From: Terriglobia bacterium
GTDB taxonomy: Bacteria; Acidobacteriota; Terriglobia; Versatilivoradales; Versatilivoraceae
Reading direction: 5' to 3'
Assembly: GCA_022452285.1 (NCBI GenBank)
Contig: JAKUNG010000002.1
Location: 145,716-209,715 of the forward strand
Length of the DNA: 64,000 nt
Below, piece by piece: positions 55,062 to 64,000 of this stretch. Under the pieces are notes generated by a model, which saw only the letters and a program-made list of their open reading frames with translations, was not told where the DNA came from and did not search any database. How positions within the stretch are numbered: position 1 is the first letter of the stretch; every line of letters begins with the position of its first letter. The translations under genes and the position numbers were made by a program.

Positions 55062-55267
55062 TTCAGTTCTCCTCCTTCAGAAATAATAAAAGTCTAGCTA
55101 TAATGAAAATAACTTCAACTAACCGTACTCCAAAATGAAAAAATCAGTAGAGTCTCAAACCAAGTGAAAGCTTATTCATCAAAATTATACCTATAAAAAA
55201 CAAATCCATTGACGACATTATCTTTAAACTCTCCATTTATTGGAACTCCGACAGAAAAATTCCATTT

Positions 55268-56224
55268 TTAAGGATAGACTGTCCAACCAGCAACATTTGT
55301 TCGAACTTTAAAAAGTGTCTTTCCTGCAGTAACGTAGGCCGTCCTTTTGTCAGGTCCTCCAAAGGCTAGATTTGTAATCAAATCTTCAGGTACACCTATA
55401 AAGCCTAGCAACTCCCCTGTAGGATCAATATTATAAAGTCCAGGCGGATTAAGACTAGTTTCACCATCTCTCCTAGGAATGATAATACCAGCAGCAACCC
55501 ACAAATTACCTTTCTGGTCTATTCTAATCCCATCTCCCCCTCGACCCGGTGCAAAATCATAAACTAATTTTTGATTTTCAAGATTCCCTTCTTCAGAAAT
55601 TTCGAATGACCAAATTTTCCTATTACCACCTGATTCATGATTACTATCAACAAGGTATAGCGTCTTACCGTCAGGAGACAGTGTGACACCATTGGGTCTT
55701 TGGATCACTGGTTGTTGCAAAACTCGTCTTACAGATCCATCTATTTCAATTAGATAGACGGCTTCCTCCTCCATTTCCATAAGAGTTCTATCTCCATAAC
55801 AAGGATCAGTAAAATAAATTCTACCCTGAAGGTCAATTGCCAGGTCGTTTGGACTATTGTAACGACTGCCTTGAAATCGTTCAGTCAAAACTTCAACTTG
55901 ACTAGTTTTCATATTAGTCCGTACCACTCTTCGACCTCCACCCGGTCCCATTTCAGACCCTTCACAACTCACTAGTCGTCCTTCGGGATCAAACATGTTG
56001 CCATTAGTCCGACCACTATTTTCACGAAAAACCGATATGACACCTTCATTAGAGAGTTTCATAATTCGATTGTTAATAATGTCACTAAAAAAGATGTTCT
56101 CTTCAGCGTCAACAGCTGGACCTTCAGTAAAAGCTAATATGGCTGCAGAACTTAATTCAGAACTGGATGCCACCCAATCTGTAATTTTTGGATCAGGCCT
56201 CCTTGAAGAAGAACTATTTGTCAT
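55268..56224 (-). CDS. SMP-30/gluconolactonase family protein
   Basis: 318 residues, six-bladed propeller lactonase. FTEGPAVDAEENIFFSDI (metal Glu), NSPNDLAIDLQGRIYFTDP (metal Asn and Asp), NGVTLSPDGKTLYLVDS and GGDGIRIDQKGNLWVAAG show the repeats. No signal peptide. The frame extends to a GTG (56260), but AGGGAGG lies directly before the ATG at 56224. Hydrolyses sugar or other lactones; substrate unknown. Confidence 0.88.
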   Translation of the reverse strand: MTNSSSSRRPDPKITDWVASSSELSSAAILAFTEGPAVDAEENIFFSDIINNRIMKLSNEGVISVFRENSGRTNGNMFDPEGRLVSCEGSEMGPGGGRRVVRTNMKTSQVEVLTERFQGSRYNSPNDLAIDLQGRIYFTDPCYGDRTLMEMEEEAVYLIEIDGSVRRVLQQPVIQRPNGVTLSPDGKTLYLVDSNHESGGNRKIWSFEISEEGNLENQKLVYDFAPGRGGDGIRIDQKGNLWVAAGIIIPRRDGETSLNPPGLYNIDPTGELLGFIGVPEDLITNLAFGGPDKRTAYVTAGKTLFKVRTNVAGWTVYP

Positions 56225-56732
56225 GATGCCTCCCTGAAGCAAGTGAGAATAATCGGTCACATAAATTCATTTAGAGACCGCTTTTGTATTACCTACAACT
56301 CTAATTCAAATAGACTAATCTAATTTATTCAACGGTAATCGATAGTAAGTCAGTTAATTGAAGTAATTAAAGGCTATGCCTATCGCTCTCAGAAGTTTAT
56401 CTCTAGCTATCTCCCTCGTCAAAAACAATCTGAAATTCTTAACAACACTCTCAATGCTCTATAAAAACAAGCTTCTATCTCATTTTTTTAGACATTAGTA
56501 AAACTTATTAATAACTAGGGTAAAACCAGGACCCAACCCTTCAATATTAATTAGTTGTCAACCTAGGTTAATGACAAGATGATCGGCCTAATGACTTTAT
56601 GTTAAAAACTTTTCAAGATTCCTTGTCACTCTGCGCATGAAGATCTATACTCAATAGAGTATAGATTAGCAACTTAGACCTACGAGAGTGATATCCTAGT
56701 AGATATATTAAAAATAAGAAAAGAACAAGGAA
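56225..56732. other. Divergent intergenic region (508 nt) before the DUF1592 operon
   Basis: No ORF recognised. Contains a perfect inverted repeat at 56643-56666 (annotated separately), about 70 bases before the DUF1592 ATG. The rest is plain AT-rich sequence. Confidence 0.5.
56643..56666. promoter_or_regulatory. Perfect inverted repeat upstream of the DUF1592 operon
   Basis: ATCTATACTC-AATA-GAGTATAGAT is a 10-bp perfect inverted repeat with a 4-base centre, 67-90 bases before the start codon. It resembles an operator for a dimeric regulator; no T-run follows, so a terminator is unlikely. Confidence 0.45.
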
Positions 56733-59168
56733 ATGTCACAGAATTCTCAATTAATAAAAAGAAATATGATTAGACTGTTAATGTTTCTTTTTATCTATTT
56801 AATTAGTCTTTCCTCACCCCATCATGTTAAGGCCTTAGTTTTTCAAGAACAGATTCAACCATTCCTTACTAAATACTGTATCCAATGTCATAGTGCCACT
56901 GTCAGTATGGCTGGAATAAGACTTGACAAATTTAATCCCAATAATCCTGTGGTTGACCGTCAAACCACATGGCAAACAGTGCTTCATGAAATTACGGTCG
57001 GACGAATGCCTCCTCAAACAGAATCTCAACCTACTCCTGCAGAAATCAAGAAAATCCTTAATTGGATTACTAGTCAGCTTAGTTTACACCCAGTTTCTAC
57101 CCCTTTAAATCCAGGACGAGTCACTGCTCGTAGGTTGAACCGCGCAGAATATAAAAATACCATTCGCGATCTCCTAGGAATTGAGTTCGAATTGGCGGAC
57201 GAGTTTCCCGTAGATGACAGTGGTTATGGATTCGACAATATCGGAGATGTTCTTTCATTGTCTCCATTGCTTATGGAAAAATATATGACCGCCTCAGAGC
57301 TCATTGCCAACCAAGCAGTTGTTGTTCAGACAGAGGTTAAACCAACCCTGACACGCTACCTTGCATCTCGATCCAATGAGGAGAATACTAACTCTAAATC
57401 AGAGCATACTTTACCCTTCTCTCCTGAAGGGACCCTCAAAACAAAAACCGACTTCTCTCATCAAGGAGAATATGACCTTCGGATTAAGGTGACAGACCGG
57501 AGAAAGCCACCTCCAGCTGGCGAAGGAGATTTTGTAGGACCTGATTTACCTTCAGCCAACCTAGCTATTCTAATGGATGGAGAATATCTCCAGGTTTTTC
57601 GAGTGGAACCCGATAAATATGATCGTGGCACCTTTGATGTTCGGATCCGCCCGAAACCAGGAGTTCATTTGATTGAATTAATTCCATCTCTGCAAACAGA
57701 ACAAGCGATAAGGACACTGGGGAGGATGTCTGTTGGCACCTCTTTTAATACGCCTGTATTCGAACATGAACAGCCTCAGGTTGATCCTGTTCATGATCGG
57801 CTCGTTTTTGTAGATTCTTTAGAAATCCAAGGTCCTTTTTTGACGGATTCACCTAGTCTGACACCTAGCCACCGTCGTCTTTTCATTTGTGGCCATACTC
57901 CAAAAAAACATCTATCGGACTGTCCAAAAAAAATTCTCAATCATTTAGTTTCTAGGGCTTACCGAAGGCCAGCTGCTGCTTCGGAAATTAAACAATTAAA
58001 TGCTTTAGTCCAATTAGCTATGGGTGAAGGGGCTCCACTTGAACGAGGCATTCAACTTGCTCTACAAACAGTGCTGGTTTCACCCTACTTCCTTTTTCGC
58101 TTAGAACTTGATAGCCAAGAAAAAGAAACTCAGCTAACCCGACCGATCGGGCCATATGAATTAGCTTCCCGCTTATCCTACTTTCTTTGGAGCAGCCTCC
58201 CTGATGAGGAGTTATTCCGATTAGCTTCAGAATCCAGACTAAACGAACCTATCGTACTTAGAAAACAGATCGAACGGATGTTAAAGGACCCAAAATCGAT
58301 AGCACTTGTTGAAAATTTTGCAGGACAGTGGCTCCAACTACGTAATTTGGAAAGTGTGTCACCTGATCCAGATCAGTTTCCTGCTTTTGATAATGATCTT
58401 CGAAAATCTATGCGTCAAGAAACAGAGGCCTTTTTTACCACTATTATGCGAGAGAATCGCAACATTCTGGAGTTTCTTGAGTCCAGTTATTCTTTCCTTA
58501 ATGAAAGACTAGCAAGACATTATGGAATTACTAATATTAAGGGAGACCATTTGAGAAGGGTCCCTCTTCGAGGTGCTCAAAGAGGTGGTTTAATCACACA
58601 AGCTAGTATCTTGACTGTTTCCTCTTATCCAACTCGAACCTCTCCAGTATTGCGTGGCAAATGGCTCCTCGAAAATATTTTAGGAAGTCCACCACCTCCT
58701 CCTCCATCTGTTGAAACTTTAGATGAAAATGGATCTAAGACATTTAAAACTCTAAGAGAGCGTCTAGAAAACCATCGAAACCAAGGAACTTGTGCTACCT
58801 GTCATCAAAAAATGGATGCTTTAGGGTTTGGATTAGAAAATTTTGATGCGATTGGTGCTTGGCGCACACAGGATGGGGGATCTCCAATTGATTCTTCAGG
58901 GGAACTGCCTGGAGGAAGGTTTTTCCAAGGACCACAGCAACTTAAGTCAATCCTTTTAAAAACAGAACGGAATGCTTTTGTTCGCTGTTTAACTGAAAAA
59001 ATGCTAACCTTTGCCTTAGGCAGGGGTCTCGAGATCTATGATAAGCCTGTGATTAACCAAATTTGTAAGAAACTAGAAGAAAAAAATTATAAATTTAGTG
59101 AGTTGGTCTTAGCAATCGTACAGAGCCTACCTTTTCAGCGGCGGGCAATATCTGGAGAAAAATCATGA
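56733..59168 (+). CDS. DUF1587/DUF1592/DUF1588/DUF1585 cytochrome protein (PSD family)
   Basis: 811 residues, exported. Signal anchor (about 13-32), C49xxC52H53 haem site in the PSCyt1-like start, MPPQ, then RVTARRLNRAEYKNTIRDLLG (DUF1587), FDNIGDVLSLSPLLM, DUF1595/1592 (RLSYFLWSSLPDEELFRLA), DUF1588 (THRSPVLRGKWLLENILG-type, seen as RTSPVLRGKWLLENILG) and C687xxC690H691 in ATCHQKMDALGFGLENFD (DUF1585). Two c-type haems are expected. M12 (56766) is an alternative start. Its stop overlaps the DUF1552 start by 4 nt. Part of a Planctomycete-type pair of unknown function. Confidence 0.9.
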   Translation: MSQNSQLIKRNMIRLLMFLFIYLISLSSPHHVKALVFQEQIQPFLTKYCIQCHSATVSMAGIRLDKFNPNNPVVDRQTTWQTVLHEITVGRMPPQTESQPTPAEIKKILNWITSQLSLHPVSTPLNPGRVTARRLNRAEYKNTIRDLLGIEFELADEFPVDDSGYGFDNIGDVLSLSPLLMEKYMTASELIANQAVVVQTEVKPTLTRYLASRSNEENTNSKSEHTLPFSPEGTLKTKTDFSHQGEYDLRIKVTDRRKPPPAGEGDFVGPDLPSANLAILMDGEYLQVFRVEPDKYDRGTFDVRIRPKPGVHLIELIPSLQTEQAIRTLGRMSVGTSFNTPVFEHEQPQVDPVHDRLVFVDSLEIQGPFLTDSPSLTPSHRRLFICGHTPKKHLSDCPKKILNHLVSRAYRRPAAASEIKQLNALVQLAMGEGAPLERGIQLALQTVLVSPYFLFRLELDSQEKETQLTRPIGPYELASRLSYFLWSSLPDEELFRLASESRLNEPIVLRKQIERMLKDPKSIALVENFAGQWLQLRNLESVSPDPDQFPAFDNDLRKSMRQETEAFFTTIMRENRNILEFLESSYSFLNERLARHYGITNIKGDHLRRVPLRGAQRGGLITQASILTVSSYPTRTSPVLRGKWLLENILGSPPPPPPSVETLDENGSKTFKTLRERLENHRNQGTCATCHQKMDALGFGLENFDAIGAWRTQDGGSPIDSSGELPGGRFFQGPQQLKSILLKTERNAFVRCLTEKMLTFALGRGLEIYDKPVINQICKKLEEKNYKFSELVLAIVQSLPFQRRAISGEKS

Positions 59169-60508
59169 TTCCTCGTTATTTACCACGCAGGTCATTTTTA
59201 CGCGGACTAGGAACTGCCATAGCTCTTCCATGGCTCGATTCAATGGTTCCAGCTTTTGGAGCTAAGACATTGATTGATTCTAATGCACCCTGTCGTCTCA
59301 GCTTCATTTATGTGCCGAACGGTATAATAATGGAAAACTGGACACCCACAACTAAAGGAAGTAATTTCAAATTACCTTCTACTCTAACGCCTTTAAAAGA
59401 ATATCAAAAGGACTGTCTGCTGCTTTCTGGTTTGACACACAATAATGGAAGAGCACTTGGAGATGGCCCCGGTGATCATGCTAGAGCTGCAGCATCTTAC
59501 CTAACTGGAGTACATCCTAAGAAAACTCAGGGATCTGATATCCAAAATGGAATATCAGTTGATCAGATTGTTGCTCAATCAATAGGTTCGAAAACACGAC
59601 TACCTTCACTTGAGCTAGGCACTGAACATACTCGCATAGCTGGAAATTGCGACTCAGGTTATAGCTGTGCTTATAATAACAGTATTTCTTGGCGAACCCC
59701 TTCTAGCCCTTTACCCCCAGCGGTTAATCCTCGAGCTGTTTTTGATAGACTCTTTGGAGAAAACAACTCCACTACTGATTCTGATCAGGTTAACCAACGT
59801 TATCGTCCTAGTATTATTGACTTGGTTCAGGAAGATACAAAGAAACTTATTACCCAGCTGGGCCCAGCTGATCGCCGGAAGCTCGATGAGTATTTATTCG
59901 CTATTCGTCAGATTGAGAAACAAATAGAAAATAGTGAGAACTCCCCTGTTGAAATCGATCCTAATATGGAACGACCACAAGGGATTCCTATTGACTTTGC
60001 AGAACACCTTCGCTTGATGTATGACCTCCAAGCAGTAGCCTTTCAAACAGATCTCACTAGAGTTTCTACCCTAATGATAGGAAGGGAAGGGAGCAACCGA
60101 ACTTATCGAGAGATTGGTGTGCCTGGAGCCCACCACGGCCTCACCCATCATGGGGGTGACAAAGTCAAAATTGAACAAATTTCTAAAATTAACCATTACC
60201 ACATCGAACAATTTAAATACTTCTTGGACAAACTAAAGTCGATTCCAGATGGAGAAGGGTCTCTTCTTGATAATACTATGATTGTATACGGTAGTGGTAT
60301 TAGCGACGGAGACAAGCATCTTCATGATGATTTACCAGTATTAGTGGCAGGTGGAGGTCAAGGAACTCTAAAAACCGGTCGTCACGTAAGGTATGAAGAT
60401 GAAACACCCCTTACAAACCTCTATTTATCCATGCTCGATCGTATGGGAATCAAACTAGATGTTTTTGGTGATAGCACTGGGGAACTTCAACTACTATCAG
60501 ATATTTGA
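59165..60508 (+). CDS. DUF1552 protein (Tat-exported)
   Basis: 447 residues. Tat signal PRRSFLRGLGTAIALP (Arg 8-9) and then the DUF1552 body: FIYVPNGIIMENWTP, LLLSGLTHNNGRALGDGPG, LPSLELGTEH and HDDLPVLVAGGGQG. PF07586 proteins have a sulfatase-like fold related to DUF1501, and partner DUF1592 cytochromes, as here (ATGA overlap). Periplasmic; function unknown. Confidence 0.9.
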   Translation: MIPRYLPRRSFLRGLGTAIALPWLDSMVPAFGAKTLIDSNAPCRLSFIYVPNGIIMENWTPTTKGSNFKLPSTLTPLKEYQKDCLLLSGLTHNNGRALGDGPGDHARAAASYLTGVHPKKTQGSDIQNGISVDQIVAQSIGSKTRLPSLELGTEHTRIAGNCDSGYSCAYNNSISWRTPSSPLPPAVNPRAVFDRLFGENNSTTDSDQVNQRYRPSIIDLVQEDTKKLITQLGPADRRKLDEYLFAIRQIEKQIENSENSPVEIDPNMERPQGIPIDFAEHLRLMYDLQAVAFQTDLTRVSTLMIGREGSNRTYREIGVPGAHHGLTHHGGDKVKIEQISKINHYHIEQFKYFLDKLKSIPDGEGSLLDNTMIVYGSGISDGDKHLHDDLPVLVAGGGQGTLKTGRHVRYEDETPLTNLYLSMLDRMGIKLDVFGDSTGELQLLSDI

Positions 60509-60541
60509 CCTGAATACACCTACTCAAACAAAGCTCTCTAA

Positions 60542-61672
60542 TTGAACAAACTTGCTCTCAGCCTATTGCTATTGGGACTCCTCTCACCAAGTCAATCAGA
60601 AACGCTTCATAATGGGCGACCTTCTGTTATTATGGAAGGAAAAGTTGCTCAGTTAGTGGTTGATATAGGTGGTGGCTCAATTGTTAGCTTCCGACTCAAT
60701 AACCAGCCTACTAATCCATTAGCCTTTGACTCTAGTGCGTTTGACCCTAGTGAAAAAGGAATCCTTCGACCATTAGGACACTTCCTTTGTCTTGATAGAT
60801 GGGGACCAGCAACAGAAGCTGAAAAACAAAACGGAATGTTTTTTCATGGAGAAGCCTCACGGGTAGAATGGGAAATAATAAAGCCGCCAACCTCAGAGGG
60901 AGACTCCATTCAAGCTTTAATGACTGCCAAATTACCCTTAGCTGGCCTAGAGATCAAACGTCAGATTCAACTTTCAAGCGATTCTGCTAGTTTCTTTGTG
61001 TCCGAACAAGTTACTAACAAAAATTTGCTTGGTCGTATCTATAACATGGTTCAGCACCCAACAATCGGTCCACCTTTTCTTGATGAGGATACCCTTGTAG
61101 ATAGCAATGCTCAAAAAGGATTCATGCAAACCAGCCCTTTACCAACTCCTGAAAAGCCTGCAGTTTATTGGCCCAATGCCCTCAAGGGAACTCAACTTAT
61201 CGACCTTCGACGCCTTTTAGATGACTCTGATCCTAATGTTGTTTCTTTTACTTTTGAAGAACATATTGGCTGGATCACAGCCAGTAGCCTCTCTGAAGGA
61301 TTACTCATCGGGTACCTTTGGGATACTCGAGAATATCCTTGGCTAAATATATGGCGTCATGCAAAAAATGGGAAACCAGCGGCTCGAGGATTAGAATTTG
61401 GTACTACCGGGCTACACCAGCCATTCCCAGTGTTAGTTGAGAAAAGACAAATTTTTAACCGACCCATTTATACTTATCTAGATACAGGTCAAACTTCCAA
61501 GAGAAATTATCTTGCCTTTCTATTCAAGATTCCAAAAGACTATAGAGGCGTCGCTAGGGCAACTTATGAAACAGGAAAAATAACTCTTCAGGAACAAGGA
61601 TCTGGCCCTAAAAGAACCTTAAAGATGAAAACTGGAAACCTTCCACTAGTTATTAAACAAACAACTCCCTGA
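60542..61672 (+). CDS. Exported aldose-1-epimerase/galactose-mutarotase-like protein
   Basis: 376 residues. Signal peptide (residues 2-19, ALSLLLLGLLSPSQS). The rest is a beta-rich galactose-mutarotase-like body: VDIGGGSIVSFRLN, RPLGHFLCLDRWGPATEAE and RIYNMVQHPTIGPPFLDE. Key catalytic His/Glu of aldose epimerases cannot be assigned safely. The start is a TTG, as no ATG precedes the signal peptide. It follows the DUF1552 gene at 33 nt and may belong to the same operon. Carbohydrate binding is inferred from fold only. Confidence 0.72.
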   Translation: MNKLALSLLLLGLLSPSQSETLHNGRPSVIMEGKVAQLVVDIGGGSIVSFRLNNQPTNPLAFDSSAFDPSEKGILRPLGHFLCLDRWGPATEAEKQNGMFFHGEASRVEWEIIKPPTSEGDSIQALMTAKLPLAGLEIKRQIQLSSDSASFFVSEQVTNKNLLGRIYNMVQHPTIGPPFLDEDTLVDSNAQKGFMQTSPLPTPEKPAVYWPNALKGTQLIDLRRLLDDSDPNVVSFTFEEHIGWITASSLSEGLLIGYLWDTREYPWLNIWRHAKNGKPAARGLEFGTTGLHQPFPVLVEKRQIFNRPIYTYLDTGQTSKRNYLAFLFKIPKDYRGVARATYETGKITLQEQGSGPKRTLKMKTGNLPLVIKQTTP

Positions 61673-61786
61673 AAAATTAATTACAATTTAATGGAACGTT
61701 CTAGGTAGAGGTCCATTTTATCAATCTTTAGTTAATTCTTTCTTAGGTGCCTTTTGTAACATGCAGAACCTACCTCATATAAAACC

Positions 61787-63040
61787 CTATCGAGGTGGTT
61801 GAAGATCTTTAACTTCAGCTTGTTCCCACGAATTTCTTTGTCTTTCAATAGTGCTAGGATTTGGACAGCAAAGTGGTGAAGTAATCTTCGCTGATTCTCC
61901 TTGTCTCCAAACAGCGCAGGGAGTTATTTTTTGTTCTATCGATCTTTTCTGTGAATGACAATCTTCTAAGTCCATTGCTATATCGTCCACTGATAGAACA
62001 GTGATATCAGCTTCACGTCCAATCCCCAATGTTCCCAGACGATCCTCCCATCCAATAGCTCTAGCAGGTTCATTGGTAGTCAGGTTTATTATCTCGGTTA
62101 AAGACAACCCCAAATGTAAAAACTTGGTCATAACCATGGGTAAATCATAAGCTGGTCCTTCACAAGTTCCTGAATGTAAATCTGTACTTATTGTTGAAGG
62201 TTTAAATCCTTGATTGAGAGAAAGTTCAGCCACTGTCCAGTTAAATGATCCCTGACCGTGACCTACGTCAAAAAGAATTCCTTTTTGACGTGCAGCCCAC
62301 ACCACCGGATCTAACTGTCTGTTCGATGCCTGAACGATTGTACTATGATAACCATGGTAGGTATGCGTATAGATGTCCCCCTGATCCATCTTTCCAGGAC
62401 AGTCTTCTAAAGGAATCGTTGAAAGAGTGTGGTGTACCATCAGTGGCAGGTTAACAGCTCGGGCAGCTTCTAAGGCTCTCTGATAAGATTCAGCTTCATT
62501 TTTACCATTGTCTGCTAGGCTCTTAGAGAGTCTAATCTTAACACCGACGATTAGGTCTCTATTAGATTCTATACATTCGACACAATTTTTCAGATCCACT
62601 AATCCAATCAAGCCTAGTTCCCCTGGGGTTGTTGAATCTCCTCCAAGTAGAGCAAATGCTAGTCCTGCACTCGAAATATTTAGAAATGCTAGAAGACGTG
62701 TTTGACAGGCTTGACTCAAAAAAAAACGAAACCCTGGAAATGTACTACACCCAGAGCTTCCAGCATCTACAGCTGTTGTTACACCGCGCCCTAGACAATA
62801 ATGATCAACAGGTACACCTAGTGGTGTTGCGTGCTCATATCCATGAAAATGCAAATCAATTAAACCAGGCACTACTACTTTCCCTCGTGCATCAAAGCTA
62901 CGCTTTGCACAACTTAGCTTCGCGGACTTAGCCAAAAAAGAGATGCGCCCTTCTTTAATCCCAAGGTCTAACTGATCGTCAATATTATTCGCCGGATCAA
63001 TCACTCGACCACCATGTATTACCCAGTCATGTTCTATCAT
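61787..63040 (-). CDS. Amidohydrolase/deacetylase family metallohydrolase
   Basis: 417 residues, metal-dependent hydrolase of the dihydroorotase-like group. Metal-binding DLHFHGYEHAT (HxH), carboxylated-Lys region VGVKIRLSKSLADN, HHTLSTIPLED, the YTHTYHG His pair and TDLHSGTCEGPA (Asp). Family members include an acylglucosaminate-type deacetylase. AAAGGAGG stands before the ATG at 63040; an in-frame start 42 nt upstream lacks one. Neighbours give no direct clue. Substrate unknown. Confidence 0.88.
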   Translation of the reverse strand: MIEHDWVIHGGRVIDPANNIDDQLDLGIKEGRISFLAKSAKLSCAKRSFDARGKVVVPGLIDLHFHGYEHATPLGVPVDHYCLGRGVTTAVDAGSSGCSTFPGFRFFLSQACQTRLLAFLNISSAGLAFALLGGDSTTPGELGLIGLVDLKNCVECIESNRDLIVGVKIRLSKSLADNGKNEAESYQRALEAARAVNLPLMVHHTLSTIPLEDCPGKMDQGDIYTHTYHGYHSTIVQASNRQLDPVVWAARQKGILFDVGHGQGSFNWTVAELSLNQGFKPSTISTDLHSGTCEGPAYDLPMVMTKFLHLGLSLTEIINLTTNEPARAIGWEDRLGTLGIGREADITVLSVDDIAMDLEDCHSQKRSIEQKITPCAVWRQGESAKITSPLCCPNPSTIERQRNSWEQAEVKDLQPPR

Positions 63041-63191
63041 TATGCCTCCTTTCTTCTTCACTAAGGTTGTATCTACCTGCAAAGCAAAAAACCTTTATTG
63101 CTCCCAGATTTAACGTTATTATTCTCTTGGGTGGCTATTCTGAACTTTTATCCATCTCCTGACTTTTTTTAACTTCAAAAAGGATAATACC

Positions 63192-64000
63192 ATGATCGCT
63201 GAATCATTGAAGACTTGGAACCTTCAGTTAGCAACTGAACATCTCAACGAAAAGGGATACGTCGTTGTAGAAAATCTTCTAGACAAGAACCAATTGGCTA
63301 CCCTACAAAACGAAGTAAATGATCTCTTCATCCAAGAGCGAAAAAGCCCATTTGAGCCTGAAGATGGTCCAAGCCATCCAAACGATGCTGAAACTGAAAC
63401 ATTTATTTTGGAAAACTATTCTGTTTCAAAAAATGAGCTAAATCGAATCATGCGGAGAATTCGCCACACACGTGCTCTCAATAAGAATACTCCTTGGCCT
63501 GTGCCACCAAGCCAAGTGATGAAGTTATTTTTTCATCTTCCTCTTCTTTTTGACGATGATCAATCCCAGAGAATTATGAATCTTCCAGCTAAATCTACTA
63601 GTGCGTTGGATCTCATTGAAGAGCCCCACATGTTAGATCTCGTTAAAAGTTTTTTAGGAAGAGATTGTGTCTTATCTGACATTGGTGCAACTAGTATTGG
63701 GCCTCACACTGAAGAAGGAGGAGCATGGCACGTCGATGTTCCACTCGGGCAACTAGATGAACCATTGCCCGATTTTCCCTTAACAGTACAAAATGCATGG
63801 ATGTTAGACGACTTTACAGAAGAAAATGGTGCTACAAGAGTTGTGGAAGGAAGTCACAAATCTAGAAAAAAACCGGTTTGGTCTCTACAGCAGGAAGAAA
63901 AAAATGAAGTCATTCTAACAGGTCCAGCTGGGTCAGTTGCAATGTGGCTTTCAAATACCTGGCACCGCTCTGGACCAAACAACACCGATTATCCTCGTAA
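63192..64000 (+). CDS. Phytanoyl-CoA dioxygenase family protein (third PhyH), truncated by the window end
   Basis: Starts at ATG 63192 with AAGGA upstream and runs open to 64000 (269 complete codons, no stop). WHVDVPLGQL supplies the His-x-Asp iron ligands, TRVVEGSHKS is the typical strand, and the distal His and substrate Arg lie around NTWHRSGPNN. 2-oxoglutarate-dependent oxygenase of unknown substrate. It is divergent from the amidohydrolase gene. Confidence 0.88.
   Translation, partial: MIAESLKTWNLQLATEHLNEKGYVVVENLLDKNQLATLQNEVNDLFIQERKSPFEPEDGPSHPNDAETETFILENYSVSKNELNRIMRRIRHTRALNKNTPWPVPPSQVMKLFFHLPLLFDDDQSQRIMNLPAKSTSALDLIEEPHMLDLVKSFLGRDCVLSDIGATSIGPHTEEGGAWHVDVPLGQLDEPLPDFPLTVQNAWMLDDFTEENGATRVVEGSHKSRKKPVWSLQQEEKNEVILTGPAGSVAMWLSNTWHRSGPNNTDYPR

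Overview
This is a 64 kb window from an AT-rich bacterial chromosome (by eye under 40% GC). It carries many gene families typical of Planctomycetes/Verrucomicrobia and of Poribacteria/Latescibacteria/Acidobacteria-type marine heterotrophs. These include two Planctomycete-type cytochrome/DUF1553 and DUF1592 proteins with their DUF1501 and DUF1552 partners, a DUF1080 protein, three phytanoyl-CoA-dioxygenase-family enzymes, BNR sialidase-like proteins, an FG-GAP/VCBS protein and a kelch lipoprotein. No rRNA, tRNA, intact transposase or CRISPR array was seen. The exact phylum cannot be fixed from the sequence alone.

Layout. 1-395: class A RNase P RNA (minus strand), cut at or within a few bases of its 3' end. 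630-8952: housekeeping and envelope genes (thiD, adk, a GT4 glycosyltransferase, an ATPase plus a double-length FtsX-type permease, a short-chain dehydrogenase). 8954-10512: a methyltransferase and an exported bifunctional-nuclease-domain/PDZ protein. 10567-21274: a long minus-strand catabolic block (SDR, Na+/solute symporter, two HpcH/HpaI aldolases, MSOX/SolA-type flavin oxidase, ornithine cyclodeaminase-like enzyme, aminotransferase, exported FAH-family protein, PhyH dioxygenase, enolase-superfamily enzyme) that looks like uptake and breakdown of a nitrogen-containing small molecule. 21535-26684: plus-strand surface block (13-repeat FG-GAP protein, kelch lipoprotein, M20 peptidase with altered metal-site residues). 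26827-36000: sialidase-like proteins, PhyH, DUF1501/DUF1553 pair and DUF1080. 35930-41084: a second minus-strand amino-acid block (class IV aminotransferase, SDR, aspartoacylase-like, Gfo/Idh/MocA, threonine-synthase-like).

41544-43072 is the clearest foreign segment: a GC-rich YhbW/LLM-type flavin monooxygenase gene, a GC-rich hairpin and a GC-rich non-coding tail, all inside AT-rich DNA. 43344-45505 is an alpha/beta-hydrolase coupled to an aspartase-like lyase. 45648-52614 holds propionyl-CoA synthetase and an iron-uptake locus (FecA-like TonB receptor, FeoB, FeoA). The receptor promoter carries three Fur-type operators, two of which are overlapping 7-1-7 repeats; one sits across the -35 box. 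52949-56224 has RraA-like, nitrilase, RidA and SMP-30 enzymes. 56733-61672 is the DUF1592/DUF1552 pair plus an exported mutarotase-like protein. 61787-64000 has an amidohydrolase and a third PhyH that runs off the edge.

No single obviously new defence or mobile system was found. The best leads are the catabolic block, the foreign LLM cassette, perfect short inverted repeats in front of three accessory operons, the BFN-PDZ exported fusion and the M20 enzyme with an altered active site.
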